A stretch of DNA of 12,450 bases from Cerioporus squamosus (Eukaryota; Basidiomycota; Agaricomycetes; Polyporales; Polyporaceae), in the NCBI GenBank assembly GCA_022592435.1, contig JABYQS010000834.1, positions 1-12,450 of the forward strand. The letters are read 5' to 3'. The notes under the pieces are model-generated. The model saw only the letters and a list, made by a program, of their open reading frames with translations, was not told the origin of the DNA and made no database searches. Of this stretch, positions 1-9,438 are shown one piece after another (within the stretch, counting starts at the first letter, position 1; the number at the start of each line of letters is the position of its first letter). The translations under genes and the position numbers were made by a program.

Positions 1-1175
1 GATATAGTGCGTACCCTCGTCGCGGCCAGTTGAGAACATCTCTGTGTATGTTGACCGAGCGCGAGTTGTGGGAGTGGAGACTCACGCTGCGAATGTATAC
101 TTCACGCCCTTCTCCATGAACCGGAGTAGCTGGAAGGGGGCACAAGGCCGAGATGAAGCCGTAGGATACGATGGTACCTCTCTTCCGGATGACCTTCAGG
201 TCGCCCTCGAATCTGCGGAATCGTGAAGTGTGAACGTTCGTCCAGGTTCGGATGACGTAGGAGGGACTCACGTATCCTTCCCCACGCCGTCAAAAATCGC
301 ATCCACGCCCTTCCCGTCGGTGAGCTCGAGCACGCGTTGGACAACGTCCTCGTTCTTGTAGAGGATGACATGCGCCGCACCGTGGGCCTTGGCAATCTCT
401 GCCTTCTCCGGGGTGCTGGTCGTACCGATGACTGTGGCTCCCCGGGCAGCGATGAGCTGCGCAAGGCACAAGCCAACCCCACAGCGACGGTGTGCACCAG
501 AACGCGATCACCTGGTTTGACGTCGTAGGCGTCGCTCATGATGGTCAATGGCGGTCAAACCTACGTAGTAGAGCAGGAGATCAGCATGCAATACAACTGG
601 GAAGTACGCTTGCACTGAGTACCCTGTATCATCGCGGCTGCGCCCTCACGCGTCGACACCCCGTCCGGGAGGGGAATTACATCGGTCCACGAAACCGATC
701 ATGTACTCTGCGAATGCACCAACGCCCCGTGGCCCGAGCTACGTATCACGACCATGAGCATGTAGAAGAGCGCAAGCATGAATGTGTGTACGCACCATGG
801 CGACCTTGGCACCGACGCGCAACCCCCGCACTTTGTACTCCTCGTCCGACAGCACACCCTCGTCCGTCGGCAGCTGGACGATCGTTCCTCCGGCTTCGGA
901 CCCGAGTATCTGCGGGAACTTCGAGACGGCCAAGGGTCCCATCCCCCTGCGTATTCCAGAGTCGAGGAAGTTGACACCTGCATACTCGACCTGCATGTGC
1001 GGAGTATGAGTGTCCAGTCGGAAGTACTGAGGGGTCAGAGAGGACGTACCTTAACGAGTATCTCGTCCGGTTTTGGGACCGGGACGGGAAGCTCGAGCTG
1101 CTCGATAACATCAAAGTCTCCGGTCTTGTTGATGCCCACCGCGCGCATCGTTGAGGGTAGGGATGCGGAAGCCAT
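1..1175 (-). CDS. NAD(P)H:quinone oxidoreductase, zeta-crystallin-like (3' end cut off; several frame breaks)
   Basis: Medium-chain reductase of the zeta-crystallin/quinone oxidoreductase family, which reduces quinones with NADPH in the cytosol. Visible exons are 1175-1050, 990-796, 738-623, 560-272, 212-86 and probably 41-1. The ATG at 1175 is in frame with a second ATG at 1148 and gives an N-terminus MASASLPSTMRAVGINKTGD. Family marks in order are VEYAGVNFLDSG, KFPQILGSEAGG, GAFAEYM, IPLPDGVSTREGAAAMIQG, a nucleotide-binding stretch AQLIAARGATVIGTTSTPEKA and GKGVDAIFDGVGKDT. Exon phases agree only if five single-base breaks are allowed: about 695 and 547 (extra base), and 477-480, 148-149 and 134-135 (missing base). 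The last exon joins poorly in phase, so a sixth break is possible. A real pseudogene cannot be excluded, but splice sites and motifs are well kept. The family is clear; the exact substrate is not. Confidence 0.88.
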
Positions 1176-1241
1176 AGATATGGTTTGTGCTAAGTTCAAG
1201 TGCTGTCGGAAGTGGTGCTGTCCGACCGGCAGTCCGAGACT

Positions 1242-1250
1242 CCATAAATA
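1242..1250 (-). promoter_or_regulatory. TATA-like element upstream of the quinone oxidoreductase
   Basis: The minus strand reads TATTTATGG here, about 67-75 bases upstream of the chosen ATG at 1175. The position suits a core promoter element. This is sequence resemblance only. Confidence 0.35.
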
Positions 1251-1440
1251 CCTGCGTACTAGAGGGATAACCCACCAATAATCCGACGCAGTGTACTCAA
1301 CCTGACGATGGCAGCCGCCGATGATAGGATGCGTGAGCGCATACAGTTACGGTCTTGCGTCGCATTTCCTGTGGATGAATCCAACGAAGTGTGACCCACA
1401 CTTACTCCGTGACAGCACCGCTAATACCGCGTTGTCATAA

Positions 1441-1481
1441 GCTCGGAACGGCTCATTTCAGCCTCGGAACGGCTCGCTTCA
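1441..1481. repeat. Imperfect tandem duplication, period 21
   Basis: The 13-mer CTCGGAACGGCTC occurs at 1442-1454 and again at 1463-1475, and both copies are followed by a similar TTTCA/CTTCA segment. Unit 1 is 20 bases and unit 2 is 21 bases. It is a two-copy local duplication in non-coding DNA. Confidence 0.8.
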
Positions 1482-1603
1482 GAGCAAGTAAACGATCATT
1501 GGCAATTGGGAATGTGTAGGCCAAGTTCACACAACTGCAAACAAAACGCAAGCATGAGCGACTACTACGCGAGCAGCTTCGTAAAACGATGCGTACCCAT
1601 GAT

Positions 1604-2298
1604 CTACCACTCGTTCTCGCTCCAGATGGTCTCCAAGTCCTTGGCCACCCGTTGACTGATATCTTTCCACTCCTTCCCTTCAGGCGCGTCAGGCATCCGC
1701 TCCATCGTACTGATGACGAATTTGTGCCCGGCCCAATTCCCACGCCCGATGTTCTCTTCGTAGTTGTAGAAATTCTGCCCGACGTAGGAGTCGCCCGACC
1801 AGCAGATCCGGTACATGACGACGTGCCCGAGATCGGGCGAGCACTTGCGTAGGAACGGCGCAGGATCGTTCGGCCTCCCCGAGAGCGCCGCGATGGCCCT
1901 CGCGCGCACGTACATCCCGAGCGTCAGGTTGCACACCACCCAGTCGTCCCGCGCCAGATGTCGGACTCGGAATCCCATTTCAGTTTGCGCTTCTCTTCCT
2001 TCGTGAGGAAGCCTTTCGGGAGGTCGTTGGGGGAGGTGTAGTCTCCGATGCAGATGATACGTCCGCCGGCCCACGGTGCAGCAAGCCGCGTCTTGAGCGC
2101 TTCGATCTGGTCGCGCGAGACGGAGAGGAGTCGCTTGCAAGTGACGGCAAGGCAGACTCGGTCTCGGATGCTAGGGATGAGCCCCACGACCTGGATGAGC
2201 ACCTCGTTTGGGAAGCGGAGGAGGCCTTGACCCTCGTCACTGGGTGCAACTGCCGTGAAGCCTTCGAGCCATGCATCGACCTTGTCACTATCATCCAT
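1604..2298 (-). CDS. Small F-box protein (one frame break)
   Basis: Single-exon gene of about 231 residues once one frame break is allowed. The start is the ATG at 2298; the stop TAG lies at 1606-1604. Residues ~25-65 form an F-box: LLRFPNEVLIQVVGLIP, then IRDRVCLAVTCKRLLSVS, matching the L-P-E-(I/V)-L ... C-(R/K)-L pattern that binds SKP1 in SCF ubiquitin ligases. The rest (KGFLTKEEKRKLKWDSESDIW, then DDWVVCNLTLGMYVRAR and YRICWSGDSYVGQNFYNYEE) matches no LRR, WD40 or kelch repeat. It resembles the compact F-box proteins that are expanded in mushroom-forming fungi. The reading frame changes at the C run 1948-1950: before it the frame gives DIWRG, and after it DDWVVCN, as if one G of the coding strand is missing. 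The target substrate is unknown. No introns are seen. Confidence 0.75.
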
Positions 2299-3311
2299 AA
2301 TCACACTTCGCTTTCACGCTGGCTCCGTCGTAGCGCGATGACTACGCACCTTGGGTACGGCAGAGTCAAGCTTCGCGCGAGGAAGGGTTGCCGGCAGAAG
2401 AAGAATTCAAGCCACTTCGCACCACCGTCCCGCCTGTCCCAGCGTGATATTGAGGCTGCAAAGGAGGGAATTCAGCTCAACCACCATATGAACCGGAGAG
2501 TAAACTCACAAATCCCAGTATTGCCCCATGCCGCGTGGATTCGGCGTTCGCGAGACTGCGGGCGAGAAGCCTTCTGTGAAGAGAGTGGTGGTGGTAGTCG
2601 AGAGAGCTTCAGTATAGGGGAGCTAGCGGGTTGCCGGGCGGCTATCAATCCTACCAACCATCCCGGCCTTGGACGTACTGACCTCGGACTTGTCACCTTG
2701 GATATCCACGTTCAAAGCACAAAATGAGAAGAGCTCATCGACTCACCTCGCGTCACCGTCGCCAGAGCCCGACGCATGAGGAGAAGAGGAGCAGGCGGCG
2801 GGGCACGGTTTGGAAAACCCGTATTCCATCAAGTCAAACCGAGGAAAAAGTCCGGAGCGCCGCCGGGCAGCTACTGTGTACAGTGCGAACAGGGGAAATT
2901 TCTATGAATTGGAACGACTAGCTATATAGGAAAAATAGTGCAGCAGAGACAGTCCCTATACGAGGACGCTTGAAGAGAGCGAGAGATTCACGTGCTATGC
3001 TATTGGTGTGCGGCGTAACAAACGGGTGTGGTACGAGGTGGCGGCTGGTGGCAGCGGTAGACGAGTGGGATGAGTGGTAGGCCTGTGGTCGGAAGGAGAG
3101 GAGGGGGGGACGAAGGGGCCAAGGCGCAAGGGCGGTGCTACGTACGGTAAACAGCACATGGGGGTCATTACGAAGAGGGATATGGTTCCGAATGGTGAGG
3201 GTAGGACGTGCGATGAGTATGCGGCGGGTATAGAACTAGTAAGACAGCGATGAGAACGGTGCAAGCGAAGGATGGTCCATGTCCAAGATGCGTATGCAAC
3301 AAGTATGGCAA
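2299..3311. other. Intergenic region between F-box and chitin synthase genes
   Basis: About 1 kb that should include the promoter of the F-box gene (right of 2298) and the 3' flank of the chitin synthase (left of 3312). Open frames on both strands have no family resemblance, have biased Arg/Ser/Pro composition and lack supporting splice signals. A purine-rich patch with a run of seven G lies near 3096-3115. No gene is supported. Confidence 0.55.
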
Positions 3312-6300
3312 CTAGAACCTTGAACCAGGGTCCAGGGGCCCGAGCGGCCCATATTCGTGCTTGCCAGATCGCCCACCGCTCCTCTTCTTCGCATGTGTCC
3401 GCCACTCGCCTTCGATCGCTGAGCTTACCGCTCCGGTCTCCCCTGGTGTTGCAGGCGACAGTGGTGAGAAGGGGGCAGTCGTCGGTGTGAAACCGGGGGA
3501 TGTCGAGCGGGATAAGGGTGTGTAGCCGTTGCCCTTCTCGGGTGGATAACGTGTACCGCCTCGCGTGCGACCTGGGGATCGGTCATCGAAACCTACTTCG
3601 AGCATCGCCTCAAGATCTGTTGCAGCGACCGTCTCCGCGCTTTCGAGGGCCTGCGGCATGAGTGAGAGGGGTGGCGGAGGATACTGTGTGCTGTTCTCGT
3701 TGTAGCCACCGATCTGCGCTCCCCAATGGTCATCGTCGGAAGATGCCACCGAGACCGTGTCAGATCCGTCGTACTGGCTGAACACCTCGCTCCGTGCGGT
3801 GAGCTCGCCGTTCGACCCGATGTAAGCACCGTGCGTGCGCTCAAACTCCCGTCGGCGCTTCTCTTCCCGGCGGATTTTCCGTAGTCGAGAACGCTCCCAG
3901 TCCTCCCAGCGACGCATGGGCACGTTACGGGCTCCAGTAACGGCCGCGCCGTCTCCATGGGCTTCGCCCTTGGCCTCGCCCTCAACTTTGCTGTAGAGGA
4001 GGTCAGATAACGTCATGGCACAAGCATAGGGTTACTCACCGAGTCTCACCCCACGAGAAGTCGTCGAAGTGCCAGAATGCGTACACTGGAAGCACGAAGT
4101 TCCAGACTGGCAACGCCAACAAGTAGATCAGCATCCAAAAGATATACACGACCTTGCGCGTCGTGATGAGGATAAGGATGGCGGGGAGACCGAGGACAGC
4201 GATGAGGAGGACGAGGGGAATAGCTTCTTCGAAGTTGTGTGGAGGTGAGAGCGCCATGCCGACGATGAGCAAATATGTGAGGGAGATGGCAATGGGAAGG
4301 ACGACAGTGCCGAGGAGATCCATGAAGACGATGAACTGCATACTGAAGCAGAATGTCCCGCAGAGGTTGCGCACCAGGACGAGCTCCATCAGATTGTGTA
4401 TCGTTGAGTTGATCCATCGCCGACGCTGGGAGAGAAGGACGCTGAAGGTGTCGGGAACGACGGTTCTGCACTTCGCTTGCGGCAGGAACATCATCTTGCG
4501 GTTGGGGAACGTACGGAGGAGGATGGTAGTGAGGAAACGATCTTCACCGAGCAGGAGCAGGTTCTTCTCATGCAGGGTCGTGACCGTGGACTGGCTGTAC
4601 TCCTTCACAATCTCCGGCTTGATGATGAGAGGAACCCAATCGTCGCCGGTCTGCCGACGAGCCTTGAGGCGAAACATGGAGAAACATCCCGGAAGGCAGG
4701 AAACACCACCAAAGACGGACTCGAAAGCCTTGGCGTTGTGGTGGGAGATGAAGTACTCGAACACCTGAATGGCCGTGACCCAGGACTGACGCTTGTTGGC
4801 TATCCGCGTCTCACCGCATACACCCATGATCATTTGGTCATGGTGCATACAGTTGACGAGATACTTCAGAGAGTCTGGGTACACTTTCGTGTCAGCGTCG
4901 ACCTGGACAGTTACGGTCAGCGATTGATTCACGGGGAGGACCATAGTAGTACGCGTACCATCAGGCAAACCTCGAAATAGTCAGGAGTGACTCCCATTAG
5001 GACGTGGATTTTGCGGAACAGGTCGAAGTCGAGGGGGCTCATCCGGTCGTTGTAGGTGACACGCGAGAAGAAGTTCATCAGGATCAACTGGCTGTCGCGT
5101 TTGCCTCGGTTGCCCGGCTTCTTCTCCGTGGCAGCCTCCTGCTCCGTTCCGCACTTCACGACGATGACAGTGGGGGTCCGGCGACCAGCGACGGCTGAAC
5201 AAGCGTCAGTAACGCCAGATACGTACTCGGAAGGACGGACTCACTATAGTGCCCAGCGTAAACCATAGCCCTGTTCTCTCCCTTCGCACCAGAGCCAACA
5301 GAGGCGTAGCTCATGGGAACTGGGTTACCGAAGCGAGGATCGGCTTCGAGCAGGCTGACGCAGATATCGGGAGTGCTCCGCTTTTCACCAGCGCCGGTGA
5401 TCATGCCGTCAGCGACGACGAAGAGCAACTTCCGTTGGTCCGCGTATGAGGTGGTAGAGATGGAATCGAGTGTTGTTCGTAACGAGTCCTCGCCCTCCGA
5501 GTAGCACGTCACTAAACACACCGCAAAGAGCTCCGCGCCAATTTGAGCGAGGCTCATGATGGGCGCCGCGGCCGTCCCGCTGTCCCTGTTGACGAGCGTA
5601 GAGTTGGACGACGCAAGGGAACGAGCGCCCTTACCCGACTTCATCAGTCTCTTCGACCCATCGGGGCCAGCCCAAGGTGCCGTCCCGTTGGGGTTGTCGA
5701 TCGAGACGTTGGCACCTTCGGGCATGACCGCAGGACTGATCGCCGCGCGGTTGAGAGTGAGAGAATCGGGAGGGCCAGCAAGGCGAGAGGACATGACCAA
5801 TTGAAGACGCAAGCCATAGCGAAGCGCACGAGCACCAGGCTCAGGACGACGATTAAACCGGCGTACAACACCAGCTGGGAGACCACGCAACCGGGAGTGA
5901 TCTTGTCGATGTTGCCAGCATAGTACCTCTGGACAAGGCACGGCACCGCTTGGCGGAGTTCTTCGCGGTAATAGAAGAGGCGCGTCGCGTCACGCCCGCT
6001 CCCGCCTGGCATGGTTTGTAGGACGGTGCGAATCGCCGCATCGACGTTGTCGGAGGGAATGGGAGTGGGGTGAAGGGCCATGTACGAGTTCATGTTCAAT
6101 ACGGCACCGTCAATAACGAAGTAGTTCTGCAGCGCTGCCACCTCGTCCCAATCGTAGCCCACGATGAGCGAGGTGTTGACGAACCCATTCGACTGGAGCG
6201 CCGCCGTCGTGAGGGGACCAATGGGGCACTTCTCAGCGTTCGGGCAAGGAGCCTCGGCGGCTGCACGGAAGGAGAGGCCATTACAGGCGGGGTACTGGCT

Positions 6301-6866
6301 GGCGTTACGCTGGAACAGCGTTGTGATGTCCTGCCCCGGGGACTTGAGGAGGTCGGTGAAGTTGACGCCGTTCGCAGCGGGAACTTGGTGATGTTCATCT
6401 GCCAGCCCTGCACGCCGAGCACTCCGCCCACCGAGCCTTTCGGCGAAAACCTGCTCACGAACTGGACGGTGTCGGGACATAGGACCTTCTGGAAGCCGAC
6501 AGTGAGGAAGCCAACAGCACCACACATGAGGAGGATGATGAAGCAGAGCGCAATCTTCTCCCTCCACGCCTGACGTTTCTGCTTGTCTCTGAGCCCGCCG
6601 AGCGACTCGAGCAGAATGTCGGGGGCCCAGAATGTCACGATCCGCGAGAATATCCGCCATGCGTCGAGCGGCGGGCCCTCTGGTGGAGGTGGTGCCGAGC
6701 CGGTAGGGATATGCGAGGTCTGAGCATTGATGAGAGGGACCGGGGCTACGCTACGCTCCGGACGAGTGAGCGTCTTCGCACGACGGACAGTGGTTGCCGA
6801 GGGCTGGAGGGGTCTTGAGGTCGGGATGGGTACATCGGAAGGGTCGTACTTGACGTGAGCAGACAT
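3312..6866 (-). CDS. Class IV chitin synthase (Chs3 type)
   Basis: Plasma-membrane enzyme that polymerises UDP-GlcNAc into cell-wall chitin. Exons are 6866-5245, 5194-4959, 4902-4040 and 3990-3312, with introns of 49-56 bp. Lengths sum to 1133 residues when two missing bases are allowed. In order: a Pro-rich cytosolic start; [22 protein letters not shown]1 (~105-124, [21 protein letters not shown]); a cytochrome-b5-like part ([20 protein letters not shown]); TM2 (~329-352); then the GT2 core. The core has CYSEGEDSL (~455), VDAD (~621), [15 protein letters not shown] (~739) and QRRRW (~779), all intact. Several C-terminal membrane segments follow, then FSWG (~901). The length and the b5-like part fit class IV (yeast Chs3) rather than classes I-III, and there is no myosin motor. 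Frame breaks lie at 6377-6383 (NITKFP then AANGVNF) and at about 5795 (VFNW then MSSRLAGPP). A charged ~225-residue tail follows SWG. The ATG at 6866 was chosen because the upstream in-frame stretch has no ATG. Confidence 0.95.
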
Positions 6867-7016
6867 GCTCAGAGGGGATAGAAGGCGTAAGAGACAGGCA
6901 GCTTGAAGGACGGCGGGAGGGTCGGTGAGAAGGAGTGTGAGGGGAACGTCGGCAACGACGACGAGGACAGCGACGGCGACGAGAAGGGAGAAGACAACGA
7001 CCGCGCCGACCAATGG

Positions 7017-7064
7017 TCAAGGTAAACGTTGCTTCGAACTCCGATTACTGAGAGTTCTCTCCAT
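7017..7064 (-). promoter_or_regulatory. Possible upstream ORF in the chitin synthase leader (15 codons)
   Basis: On the minus strand an ATG at 7064 opens 15 codons and stops with TGA at 7019-7017, about 150 bases before the main ATG at 6866. If the mRNA starts upstream of 7064, ribosomes would meet it first. No sequence evidence fixes the transcript start. Confidence 0.3.
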
Positions 7065-7127
7065 TCAAATTGTTCTAACGGTGGAGTAAGTAACAGTCGG
7101 ATCAGGCAGATCCGTGATTGGCGCGTC

Positions 7128-7133
7128 TTACAT
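7128..7133 (-). promoter_or_regulatory. Possible start-stop element (ATG TAA) upstream of chitin synthase
   Basis: The minus strand reads ATGTAA at 7133-7128, a minimal start-stop uORF if transcribed. It sits near a CCAAT box at 7117-7121, so it may instead lie in the promoter and never be translated. Confidence 0.15.
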
Positions 7134-7779
7134 AGTTCCAATCAATGAACCCTGCGTTAACGCTCACTTCATAATACTTAGATGTCTCAGTCTGTCTCGA
7201 GCTTGTCTCTCAGCCAACTCCGCCGGCCAGAAATCTGAGCTCCTTGTTTCTGACCCTCCATGACAACTATTGCACCCTATGGCGGCCGCCGTTATCGACC
7301 TAAGTCTCCCGAGCGACCGCGACTTTTCTCGTGTCGCCTCGGAGGCTTTCGGTCGGGCGTCACACCAACCTCCGGACAACCACTCAAGTGCGCCGCATGA
7401 AGATCCCGTAGTTGCACAGGTATGGTCATTTTGGTGCGGAAACATGCTGGATGGCGATGAATAGTCAAGTTCATCTTCGTAGCTCTCGCAGCTCGCTTCA
7501 CAACACCACGCTAGCGAGTACAACCGGCTGAAGTTCGGTTCGAACGGTAAGTTCGTTCTAGACGACGTGGCGACATTATTGAGCCCAGACTGAGCCACAT
7601 GTAGGGTCACCATTACTCTATGTACCGTACTCTCTGCAAATGCCGGGTCACTTCAAGGAAATGCAGGCCCATCAGTTGAAGTGCTCGGAGCTCCGAGCTT
7701 GGTGGCCTCACAAAACCCTCTCGTCTGGTGCGAAGGAATGGTCGGTGCGCAAGAACGAGGCCATGATATCTATGACGGC

Positions 7780-9438
7780 ATGTGGTCAACTCCCGCACCC
7801 CGATTTGCGCGAACAATTATCCGCCGCTATTTCCACGTCTATCATTTTACCCCGGCCTACGAACGACCGACGCGCCGCCACCCCTGCGCCACAACCTCAT
7901 TGGCAAACTTCAGAAACTCATCCAATCGTGTATGTTGTCGCAATAGCCGCTATCATTATCATGTGACTGACATCGACGTTTCAGTATATCTACCATAATA
8001 CCATCTGAAGTACTACCAGCTATCTCGTCTCAACTTCGCAAGGGTGCACATCGCTATCCAGTCGTATTCAACGTTCCTTCTGCTCAACTTCTCGACCGCC
8101 TGATACCTATACCCGCGGATCCCGCCATCCGGAAGGCGGCCGCGTCATTAGCAGTTAATCCCATTGTTGCGCCCCGCCCCACCCCAGCACTATCACCCGC
8201 GCAATCTCTGGCGAAGTCGCTCAGGTTATCAAGCTTATTCTGGATTCATCCGACCATGAGGCGCGCCGTCCTGGGCAATCTGGACTCTCCCGAACCTCCT
8301 CCCAAGAAGCGCTCTCGGCCAATATCCTACGTTGCTCCCAGTAAGACGTTACGCTCGGGCGGTGATATTGACAGCCATGCATGGCCTGGAGTCGTGCGCA
8401 ACTATTCTTCACCCGTGTTCGAACCGAAAGGAAGAACGATTCGCTGCGGTACGCGCGGGGATACGTACCATCGGGCAGACATGTATTGACAATGCGGGAA
8501 CCCAGGCTGGTGAAGACTGATCTGTCGATGGTATCGCGCTCTACAATCATCAGCGTAGCTATACCGGCGGTTCCTGCGATACCCGCTGCTGCAAGTGCCA
8601 GATTGTTGGGTAACCTGTACATGTCCTCGTGCCCAGGCAAGAAAGGTGGCCTCGGTCCCCTCCGTCGTGCTTGTCAGTGTACTGACGTTGATCCAACAGT
8701 GCGCCTGGATGGTCCCAGTTAGGGGACGTAGCACGGTCTGCAGAGACTTGAGGTCAGACCTCTCTCGCATCAAGGACTTCGGTGTAGCGTGCATCATCTG
8801 GTTAGTTTCCTTACAGTTATGGTACAATGAAACTGTCAGTGTCAAGTATACTGAATCATTCCTTCAGTTGCCTTGACGACATCGAGCTCATGTCTCTGGG
8901 TGTCGACTGGGCTGACTACGCCAACGTGGCGAGCGAACTAGGCATTGACGTTCTACGGTACGCCTCCTCGCACGGCTGCACCATTATCCGCTGACGGTAA
9001 TGTCCGCATGCTTGCATCAGAATACCTATACCTGAGGGACTTGCCCCTATAGACCCCGAGGTCTTGGATTCGCACCTCATGAAGGTCATTGACACCTATA
9101 CCTTGCGCGGCTTTGCAGTCCTCGTTCATTGCCGAGGCGGTGTCGGCCGCGCCGGTATCGTCGCATGCTGTTGGATGCTCAAGCTCGGGCTTTGTGGCTG
9201 GCTCGAGTCGCAACATGCGGACGCTTCGGACTCCCAGCTGGTCGACGACGCCACGGTCCAGCTCATTGAACGCTTGATCTCGGTGGTGCGGAGACGGAGG
9301 AGCCCGAAGGCCATCGAGACGTACGAGCAAGTCAAGTTCTTGGTCGACTACGTCCGGTTCCTCCGCGACCGCTCGGACCTCAGCGTGCCTTCATCATACT
9401 TGGATCTATTTGCGGATTGGGATACTAATGTAGAGTGA
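7780..9438 (+). CDS. CDKN3/KAP-like cysteine protein phosphatase with long N-terminal extension (start uncertain)
   Basis: Cysteine-dependent phosphatase of the dual-specificity superfamily, most like the kinase-associated phosphatase CDKN3. Secure exons are 7985-8645, 8700-8800, 8868-8957 and 9021-9438, with introns of 54-67 bp and a TGA stop at 9436-9438. The family signature runs LGNLYMSSCPGKK, VCRDLRSDLSRIKDFGV, LDDIELMSLGVDW, GIDVLRIPIPEG and the P-loop VLVHCRGGVGRAG (catalytic Cys codon 9130-9132, Arg 9148-9150). A helical end (RRRRSPKAIETYEQVKFLV) follows. The ~200-residue extension ahead is Pro/Ala-rich (RAVLGNLDSPEPPPKKRSRP). Frame breaks lie at the G run 8457-8460 and at CCC 8714-8716 (one extra base). 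A likely upstream exon (about 7783-7929) reads PPPLRHNLIGKLQKLIQS and ends at GTGTAT or GTATGT. The first codon is unresolved: ATGs at 7763 and 7780 are candidates, each needing a frame change. Substrate unknown; a cell-cycle role is inferred from family only. Confidence 0.82.

Larger units (their letters stand above)
1176..1603. other. Intergenic region between quinone oxidoreductase and F-box genes
   Basis: About 430 bases without a coding frame that resembles a known protein or connects to a neighbour by splice sites. It should hold the promoter of the minus-strand quinone oxidoreductase (right of 1175) and the 3' flank of the F-box gene (left of 1604). A small imperfect direct repeat lies at 1441-1481. 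Confidence 0.6.
6867..7779. promoter_or_regulatory. Divergent intergenic region: chitin synthase and phosphatase promoters
   Basis: About 900 bases between two head-to-head genes. Next to the chitin synthase ATG the minus strand is pyrimidine-rich with CTC/GTC repeats (6945-7010), as in many fungal leaders. A CCAAT box on the minus strand lies at 7117-7121, and plus-strand CCAAT boxes at 7010-7014 and 7138-7142. Two short upstream ORFs for the chitin synthase are listed separately. An open frame at 7270-7464 (+) and one at 7164-7613 (-) were not accepted as genes. Transcription starts cannot be read from the sequence. Confidence 0.45.

Noticed and set aside
2227..2727. Plus-strand open frame of 166 codons
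   Set aside because: It starts antisense to the F-box coding region, and its sequence matches no family and has no splice support.
2995..3405. Minus-strand open frame of 136 codons at the chitin synthase 3' end
   Set aside because: It overlaps the chitin synthase tail in another frame, and its Pro/Ser/His-rich composition continues into non-coding DNA; the true frame ends cleanly at TAG 3314-3312.
4154..4768. Plus-strand open frame of 204 codons
   Set aside because: It lies fully antisense to the chitin synthase catalytic core, is Arg/Met-rich, and is explained as a shadow frame.
4903..4958. Apparent frame change before the VDAD motif of the chitin synthase
   Set aside because: This is a 56-bp intron (GTACGC donor, CTGAC branch point, CCAG acceptor), not a sequence break; the join CLM-VDADTKV is in phase.
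7164..7613. Minus-strand open frame of 149 codons and plus-strand frame 7270-7464
   Set aside because: Neither shows domain-like sequence or joins to a neighbour through good splice sites. The plus frame could be an early exon of the phosphatase, but I cannot support it.
7681..7998. Plus-strand frame reading NPLVWCEGMVGAQERG as the phosphatase N-terminus
   Set aside because: It has no in-frame ATG upstream and does not join to the secure exon at 7985. A different frame (PPPLRHNLIGKLQKL) leads into the splice donor better.
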